Below, in pieces: positions 57,455 to 64,000 of a DNA stretch of 64,000 nt. The stretch is from Lineolata rhizophorae. Taxonomy: Eukaryota; Ascomycota; Dothideomycetes; Lineolatales; Lineolataceae. The stretch is from contig MU001689.1 in NCBI GenBank assembly GCA_010093515.1, positions 427,502 through 491,501 of the forward strand. The letters run 5' to 3'. Within the stretch, counting starts at the first letter, position 1, and each line of letters starts with the position of its first letter. The notes beneath the pieces were generated by a model, which saw only the letters and a list, made by a program, of their open reading frames with translations, was not told where the DNA came from and made no database searches. Made by a program: the position numbers and the translations under genes.

Positions 57455-59268
57455 TCACGCCTTGCCCCTTTCCTTAGCCTGCGCAAGCGCGCCGTGCAGG
57501 CCAAACTGCGTCGGGATGCCCTCGACGCGGTGCGTCGAATTGAGGTTCTTAACCAGCGTGATCTGGTAGCAGGCGGCGGTGCCCTGGCGCGACGAGATGA
57601 CGCCGTAAGCGAGGAAGTACTCCCAGATCTGTTCGGGCGCACGTGTCGTTCGCCCCGTCAGCATCCATCCGAGAATGTGTGAGAGAGAAGAAAGAAAGAA
57701 TACGTTAGGCCACGAAGAAGGGGACGCGTGAGCGTTGGGAACTCACCCTGAACCAGCGCTTGCCGTACTTGGCCTCGACCTTGTCGCGGTTGGCCATCCA
57801 GTTGCGGTACCAGCGCCAGATGGTGGCCGAGTAGTGCACGCCGATGGTGTCGAGCCCCTTGACCTCCCAGCCGGCGCTCTCGAGCTGGTCGATGAACCAG
57901 CCGAGTGGCGCGCTCGCGTCGGCCCCTGGGAAGATGTACTTGTTCATGAAGAGACCCCAGATGAGGTCCTCGTACTGCCAGCTCCTGCGCAGCCCGGCAA
58001 TCTGCAGGAAGAAGACACCGTCGTCGTCCAGCATGTCATACACCTGCCGCAGGAACTGCTTGAACTTGCGCACGCCCACGTGCTCCGCCATCTCCAGGCA
58101 CGTGATCTTGTGGTAACGGCCTTCCGGCACGGGTATGTCGCGGTAGTCCATGCAGAGGATGCGCGATTGAGACTCGGGAACGCCCTCGCGGCGCAGGCCC
58201 GAGTTGCCCCAGGCTGTCTGGTTGCGGCCCAGCGTGATGCCCGTGACGTGCGCGCCGTGGCGCACCGACGCGTACTTGGCCAGCGTGCCCCACCCGCACC
58301 CGATGTCGAGCATGCGCTCTCCGGGCTTGATTCCGATCTTCTCGCACACGATGGCTAGCTTGTTGTCTTGGAGTTGCTCGAGCGACTCCTCCCGGTTGAT
58401 GTCGGAAACGATGCCGGAAGTGTAGACCATGCGCGGGCCGAGGAACCAGGCGTAGAAGTCGTCGCCGCGGTCGTAGTGATCGCGGACTTGCTCCTCGTCT
58501 GTCGGAGTGAAACTAAAGTGAGCGTGGCGGCCTAGCAGAGGCATGTTACAACAGTGGTACATGAGAACGTACCTTGAGATCTCGAGTGCATAATGAGTTC
58601 GGGAATCATGCCCATGAGGAAATAGATGTATAAGCTTATGGTGAACTTGAAGGCAGCCCAATCATGGCGATACTCCATGATCTCCAAGGCATCTCCTTTG
58701 AAGTCGACCTTGCCGTCAAAGTACATCTCCTGGAATGTCTCCATGGGGATCTTATTCCTGCCGTAGTATCTGTCCCTGTCCTCCTCGCTGTGGAAATGGA
58801 GATAGTGCTCGATGGGCTTGCCGGGGAACTTGGCCTTCTCGTTCTTGCGCGGCGCCAGAGTGGACGCCACGGTCCAGAAGGCCGTCAGGATGGGTATGCT
58901 GGTGAAGAGAGCGAAGAAGATGGTCGTCTTCAGGCCGCCGCCGACCTTCCAGGCGAAGTAGCCGGGGACGCCGACGAGAAGGGAAATGAGCGCGGCGTTG
59001 GAGAAGCTGTCGCTCCCGGCGCCATCTGCAGGCAGGGGAGCATTTTTGATGGCCGGATACTAGGGGCACAGTTAGCTCTGCTAAAGAACCAAAGCCACGT
59101 TCAATTGACTTCAATACGGATAAGAACCGCAGTCCTTGAGCAAGCTCAAAGTGAAGCACATACGCTGGTGGTGCGCACGCCGCAGTTAGTGGCCGGAGGA
59201 GTCGGGCTCGGCGCGGGCGGAGTTTCGATGAACTCGAACGACTCCTCGGAGGGAGCTTTCTCAGACAT
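57455..59268 (-). CDS. smt1: Sphingolipid C9-methyltransferase (Smt1/Mts1 family)
   Basis: Model: complement(join(57455..57628, 57747..58498, 58573..59059, 59164..59268)), 505 aa, the usual length. It methylates C9 of the sphingoid base in ceramide, a step needed for fungal glucosylceramide, and acts in the ER membrane using SAM. Seen: two close transmembrane helices (about 50-95) and a third hydrophobic segment (about 170-190, FKFTISLYIYFLMGMIPELI); then a cyclopropane-fatty-acid-synthase-like catalytic domain with DEEQVRDHYDRGDDFYAWFL, SAM motif MLDIGCGWGTLAKYA (from about residue 260), LEMAEHVGVRKF, and the C-terminal WEYFLAYGVISSRQGTA. The exon 3 to 4 splice joins WFR to IWEYFLAYG, which is highly conserved. 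The gene stands alone and is not part of the mycosporine cluster as far as the pathway is known. Confidence 0.93.
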
Positions 59269-59945
59269 TGCTGGCGACCTCGATTGACCGGGCGAAGGGG
59301 AGCAATTGGTCTGAAGTCGAAGGGGAAGCGGGAGAGAGGCAGATTGGGGCGGCGGTGTGCGGGCAATTTTCAATTTGCTGGAGCCTAGCCGGCCAGCGGG
59401 CCGTGGGACAAAGGGTCCGAGCTCTGTGGAGCTGCCCACCACCCACGGTACCGCGTACCTCGCACTAGGCCGGCCGATTGCCCGGCCGGGGCAAGCGCGG
59501 GCCCGCGGGCGACGTTTCCCAGCCGCCGCCAAGCCCGCGGCAGCCTCCCGGGCCAGTCCCTCTCGGCGCGGCCTTCTCCCGAAGTCAGCCTCTTACGGCA
59601 AGCGCCTCGCCCGTCGCAACCGCATCGCATCCCACGGAACGCCCATCGCGAGCAACCGTGGTGCGGAGCCGCAGAGTCTGCCTTTGGGCCGCTTCGATAC
59701 GCTTATCTGCAATGCTTCGCCAGGGCAGCCGCGTCGCTTCATGAGGCCGTCGGCGCCCTCCCCCTTCGGCCGGACTTGCCACGCCAATAGCATCATCCCC
59801 AGCCCACGCCCAGCACCCGTCGACTCTTCCGCCCTTCCGCGCCCTACCCGGCGGGCAACCTTCGCCTCGTCTTCCCTCTTTCCTGGATAGCGTCACTTTT
59901 CCTAATTCTTTTTGCCTCACCTCTCCGCCCGACATTTCGCCCACA
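59269..59945. promoter_or_regulatory. Divergent promoter region, smt1 / conserved unknown
   Basis: About 0.7 kb, GC-rich, between two divergent genes. Long frames on both strands are chance frames in GC-rich DNA. C/T-rich sequence precedes the plus-strand start at 59946. Confidence 0.45.
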
Positions 59946-61361
59946 ATGTTCCGCCGCAACGACCCCCGCATCCGCCGCACCCTGAACCAACTCACCCAGA
60001 ACCTCGAGTCCGCCAACGAGTCTGCCCAGGCCAACCTCTTCTCCTTCGATCAGCACTACGTGCGCCCCTGTCTGGTCTCGCTCTCCGAATGCTTCGCCGC
60101 CTGCACCGAGCCGTGCTTCTCGTCACGCGACGACCACCGGCACCGGCGACACCGCGCGCGCGGCGGCCGCGGCCGCGCCGAGTTCGCCTTCGACTTCTAC
60201 GATGACTGGGAGGCCGAGGAGAATGACGCGCTGCTGGGCTGGGGCAACGAGGAGTTCGACCGCTTGCTCGGCGGGCAGGAGCACTCGACGGGGTCTGGCG
60301 GCTACGGCGCCACGACGTCGGCGGCCGCGCAGCCCGGCCGCCAGCGCGGCATGAGTTACGGGAGGCACGACGCGGCCGGTAGGCGAAAAAGCGCGGTGCA
60401 GCCGCACGACGGCGGGCCCGATCCCACCATCATACCCAACACGTCCTACTTCGGCTTCCTCGGTCGCCTGCCGTGGAAGATTGGCGGCAAGGGGCTGCGG
60501 TACAAGCCGAGCGCGGCAGACCTGCAGGAGCACCCGGGCATGGGCCGGCGGGCGCTCCAGGAACGCGAGCCGCTCGTCGAAGACAGCGACGAGGAGGCCG
60601 CGGCAGCCGGCGGCCACGGCGGCGGCAAGAGGGGCGGCCACAGCCGGAACCGCAGCGGCACCACGACGTCGGGCCACACGACCGACTCGCTCAGCTCGCG
60701 CGGGGACATATTTCCGAGCGAGGACGAGCTCGACGATGCGCAGCCGCTCGACGACTCCTTCGCCGTCGCGCTCGAGCGCCGTGGCACCAACGTGCTCTCA
60801 TCGGACGACAACGCCAGCGGGAAGACGCCGCGGTCGCGCACGTCGGCCGCGCGCACCGCGTCGCGCAGTACGCGGGCCTCGTCGGGCAAGCACGGCAGCG
60901 GCGGCGCCGGTGGCAGCGCCCACTCCGTCTCCTCGCAGGACAAGCACGCCGAGTCCGGCGTCCTCGTCGACAGCGTGCCCTCGCTCGCCGACCTGCGCTC
61001 CGAGGAGGACCGCCTCCGCGCCGATGAGGAGCAAGCCATCCGCCAGAAGCGCGCCGCCGCGCGCAAGCTCGCCGCCGAGCGCGGCCTCGACTCCTCCGGC
61101 AACCCCCCGCCGCCGCCGCCCGCCGACGCCGAGCCCACCTCCCCGGCGCCCAGGTCGTCGTCGTCGCGCTCCGGGGCCGGAGCAGAGGAGCGGGCCGCGT
61201 CGCCTGTGGTCGTGGCGTCGCCCATGTCGGAGAATCCGGCGAGCGTGGAGCCGGTGGTGCCAGTGCCGCCGGGCGCGCCGGCGCAGCCGGCGCACGAGGT
61301 AGAAGACCAGAACGTGTTTGTTCCGGCGAAACTTCCGCGGTTCCAGCGGTCGCCGGATTGA
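59946..61361 (+). CDS. Conserved fungal protein of unknown function
   Basis: Single exon, 471 aa. The N-terminus (MFRRNDPRIRRTLNQL) and a Cys-containing helix (SLSECFAACTEPCFSS, about residues 44-60) are followed by an acidic/Trp segment (FDFYDDWEAEENDALLGW) and a well-ordered block DPTIIPNTSYFGFLGRLPW (about 159-177). The remainder is Ser/Ala/Gly-rich and disordered, with one charged helix (about 350-380, SEEDRLRADEEQAIRQKRAA), and ends in ALPRF-like hydrophobic residues. The ordered blocks near the N-terminus suggest a conserved fungal family. I cannot name a function; paired cysteines and the NTSYFGFL block hint at membrane association, which is a guess. Confidence 0.75.
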   Translation: MFRRNDPRIRRTLNQLTQNLESANESAQANLFSFDQHYVRPCLVSLSECFAACTEPCFSSRDDHRHRRHRARGGRGRAEFAFDFYDDWEAEENDALLGWGNEEFDRLLGGQEHSTGSGGYGATTSAAAQPGRQRGMSYGRHDAAGRRKSAVQPHDGGPDPTIIPNTSYFGFLGRLPWKIGGKGLRYKPSAADLQEHPGMGRRALQEREPLVEDSDEEAAAAGGHGGGKRGGHSRNRSGTTTSGHTTDSLSSRGDIFPSEDELDDAQPLDDSFAVALERRGTNVLSSDDNASGKTPRSRTSAARTASRSTRASSGKHGSGGAGGSAHSVSSQDKHAESGVLVDSVPSLADLRSEEDRLRADEEQAIRQKRAAARKLAAERGLDSSGNPPPPPPADAEPTSPAPRSSSSRSGAGAEERAASPVVVASPMSENPASVEPVVPVPPGAPAQPAHEVEDQNVFVPAKLPRFQRSPD

Positions 61362-62352
61362 AAGGGCTTCGATTGTCGTTTGTTGAGAGAGGAATGAGTC
61401 CATATTGAGTTTAGCGCTCAATTGACTTGATTTGAGGGCGAGTGCCATCGAGGCAGAAATATATTACTCCTGCTCACGCTTTTGGCTAAGCCCGGCTTTC
61501 TTGTATCTGTTGGCTGGTCCACAGTTTCATACGTCTGCCGACATCAGCGTTCGTGGCGATACGAGAGTCAGCCGGAACGGGTCGATAAGGTGTGAATGCC
61601 TTGGAGCAGCAGAAAGGCTCAGCCTTGCACTCAGTGATCTTGTAGCACTTTGCTTTCAAACGGGTATGTACTTGGCTACTGTTATTGCTAGTGCCGACTT
61701 ATGTCTCGGAAGAGCAGCCTTTTAAGACATGAGGTAGATGCGAAGCGTGTTTTACGGGGGCAGTCTGGGAGTGTTGTTGGCTCTAGGCGTAGAATTGGGA
61801 GACTTATGCCCTCGGATTACGTTAGACTTGGGGAAAAGCACTTGAACGGAGTTTTTGCATATGGTGATCATGTAGCTTTGGTTTGGGGCCACGCCTTCTA
61901 TGTTTAGGGTATTCGTTTACCTTGTGCTTTTGTATTTTAAATTTTAAAGGACGAATAGAGAATAGGCCAACAAACGGGATCCTCTGGATTTCTTTGGAGG
62001 AAGATTGCTTTGTGATATCAAAGTTTGTATAGTCACTACGAAATTCTCGGTGGAAATCAGGACTTCCCTTGGACCAATATGCGTGCAATTTGTCCTTCAT
62101 TTTACTCGAGATAGTGTAATGCGTAAGAAACCGGCCACAACGGTTACCAATAAAATTGAAAAGAAGAAAACATGATAGATCTTGCACCAATGCCAGTACC
62201 GGAATGAATAAAATTTTACTTAGTCCTTGATTTTGCCTCACCGAACTTGCAATTTTTGTATCATAAGACAAATTACGGAATGAAATAAAACCTTGACTAT
62301 ATCATCCATTTAGACGAAAAGCTCATGATGTCAACTTGTGATTTGGCCTAGA
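61362..62352. other. AT-rich convergent intergenic region
   Basis: Between the 3' ends of the conserved unknown and the DUF6594 gene. A 149-aa frame at 61822-62271 (-) is unlike any family I know and lies in AT-rich DNA; I leave it uncalled. Confidence 0.5.
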
Positions 62353-63894
62353 CTACATGCCTGAATCAAATCTACCCGGCGAGCTGACATTCCCGATGAA
62401 TACTACGAGGACTGCGCAGTATCTACACGGGAGCATTAGAACTTCTGGGCCCGCTATAAGTACTAAGGGAAGACTTACGCCGCTGAGGAAGCCAGAATTT
62501 CGTGCCGCCTTGCACTAGTGAATAGGACCAAGTCTGCCGAGAACGCCAGTGTGGCGACGAGGAGAACTCCTATGTAGATGGCGTACACATTTTCTGATTC
62601 GACATTGTTGATCAAATGGTACAGAATGTATACCGGCACGATCAGGAGAGCCAAGATGCTGGCGGTGAGGATAGTGTTTACGAGGATGAGAATCCTAGAT
62701 CTGTCGTAATACACTTCATTGGGATCGTCTGACTTTTGCCGGCTCTCCTTGTTTGAGTTAAAATGAAGGTCGTTTAGGCGTGGCATGTATAACTAACCTT
62801 GGAGCAGAAAATGTACTGTGAAATAGTTAGCTAGATAAATTGTAGGACGTAAGTATCGCTATCGTTTTTACCTCAATACATCCGCAATTGATCCACTTTA
62901 GCAAGTGCTCTAACGCTGTATCTAACCATGCGCGTTCCCGTCCCGAGCGAAGTGTAATTAGGTCCTCTTTTTGGTAGATCCATTTCTGCTCTCTCCTGAC
63001 CAGCTGTCCCCTGTTGGAAAGGTGGTTTGCCACGCTTCCGCAGTCTGCTCTCGAAGGCTTGTTGAAGGACATGACGGTTTGCGCGGACGTAAGCAATTGA
63101 ACTAAAGCCAATTGTTAGCAGTTCGATCGCGCTGTAAAATCTCAACTAGTCGGATACGAGGGAAGATGTAGTACCCACCATATTCATTGAATGTCTTCTC
63201 GATTGTCTCAAACAAGTCCCTGCGTGGTTTAGTTCTCGAATCATCCAAGTTGTTGGTAGTAAGAGTATCCGGTTGGCAGCCCGAATCAGCGTCGTCCATG
63301 TGCTTCAGCTGGGCTTCCAACCCCCTCAATTTATCTTGTTTGTAAAGAAGCAATCGAGATTGGAGCAATCCGAAGCGGCGATATATAGTATACGCTTCAT
63401 CGCTGTTTTGAAAGGCTGCCAAATTAGGGTAACCCCGAGGGTAGTCCCGCACTATAGGGTGTAAGTATTTATTCAAAGTAAAAGTCGTGACGCTGTCCTT
63501 ACGCTTTTCAACCACGATACGCCGAGAATATTGAAATCCTTGGTGCTTTGTGCGCCTATTTCGGAACCATCCAGGTGAAACCCGAATTTTTAGTCCTCTA
63601 GAGCCTGCGAGGTAGTTAGGAACCTGTGAAGGTGACTATTTGTAGCGCTATGGTACTCCGGCATACCATAGCCTATTACGCGGAATATACGTAATTGACT
63701 TCAATGGAAATGTCATTGTAATACGCACCACGCTCACTTATTGGCAGGGCAGGCGAGTTTCTTGCAGGCTTTTCTTGAAGGGTCGACGCATCTGAATTGA
63801 AAGTAGGCGAAGCGTGTTGATCATCAGGTGTAGGTTGATGTCCTCCAGCGCTACCTTCCTCCATTGCGTGCAGCGCATCCTTTTCGTTCGCCAT
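62353..63894 (-). CDS. DUF6594-family membrane protein
   Basis: Model: complement(join(62353..62422, 62479..62747, 62798..62815, 62872..63101, 63179..63451, 63503..63604, 63729..63894)), 375 aa. The family is fungal and multicopy, with no known function. Seen: the family signature RGYPNLAAFQNSDEAYTIYRRF followed by LLLYKQDKLRGLEAQLKHMD (quoted in part), a central helical region, ESRQKSDDPNEVYYDRSRI, and three C-terminal transmembrane helices: ILVNTILTASILALLIVPVYI, YAIYIGVLLVATLAFSADLV and the last, YCAVLVVFIG, encoded by exon 7. Exon 7 is supported because the splice after SSAA continues into the expected final helix; without it the protein would stop within a few residues. Exon 5 is only 18 nt (YIFCSK) and is phase 0 on both sides. 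Exon 2 is the least certain, chosen by its cgcag acceptor and open frame. Confidence 0.85.
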
Positions 63895-64000
63895 AAGTTA
63901 TTCCACAAATTGATTGCATACATGCCTGGAAATAGACTAAGAGCTATGCTGGGTTTTCCACTTATATAGGCAACGTCAAGTTCAAATGTTGCACAGGAAT
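63895..64000. other. 5' flank of the DUF6594 gene
   Basis: Upstream sequence of the DUF6594 gene up to the window edge, AT-rich with TATA-like words (tatatagg at about 63964). No coding sequence is seen. Confidence 0.4.

Noticed and set aside
61822-62271. 149-aa minus-strand frame
   Set aside because: AT-rich composition and no recognisable motif; conservation data would be needed.

Overview
The window reads as nuclear DNA of a filamentous ascomycete (Pezizomycotina). Coding regions are GC-rich and are cut by short introns (mostly 50-110 nt) with GT-AG ends and CTAAC/CTGAC-type branch sites. Several families present are typical of, or restricted to, filamentous fungi: Vid21/Eaf1, a Pth11-like rhodopsin-fold receptor, DUF7708, DUF7025-AAA, DUF6594 and sphingolipid C9-methyltransferase. 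I cannot place the species. Gene models were built by hand from reading frames and splice signals; every multi-exon model given closes in frame.

Layout. 0.2-5.6 kb: eaf1/vid21, the NuA4 scaffold. 7.4-12 kb: erd1, a small membrane protein, UMP/CMP kinase and a small mitochondrial-type membrane protein. 12.7-16 kb: a cytochrome P450 and ribosomal protein eL38. 17.3-19.2 kb: a seven-helix Pth11-like protein. 19.2-27.5 kb: a stretch of more than 8 kb with no convincing gene, first GC-rich and then AT-rich. 27.5-31.3 kb: a conserved unknown and a GT23-like type II membrane glycosyltransferase. 32.8-39.2 kb: a divergent pair, a DUF7708 protein with an eroded P-loop domain and a DUF7025-AAA+ ATPase. 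41.3-45.1 kb: a kinesin-7 (Kip2/KipA type). 45-50 kb: repeat-rich intergenic DNA. 50.2-56.4 kb: a mycosporine-type cluster. 57.5-61.4 kb: sphingolipid C9-methyltransferase and a conserved unknown. 62.4-63.9 kb: a DUF6594 membrane protein.

The most interesting locus is the 50.2-56.4 kb cluster. It holds a sugar-phosphate cyclase of the dehydroquinate-synthase superfamily (desmethyl-4-deoxygadusol synthase type, MysA-like), an O-methyltransferase (MysB-like) and an ATP-grasp ligase (MysC-like), which together would make mycosporines (UV-absorbing cyclohexenones) from sedoheptulose 7-phosphate. The methyltransferase and ligase look whole. The cyclase is still clearly recognisable but is broken by stops and many small indels. 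Either the pathway died recently here, or a second cyclase elsewhere feeds it, or the sequence has errors in this stretch.

No tRNA, rRNA, CRISPR or recognisable intact mobile element was found.
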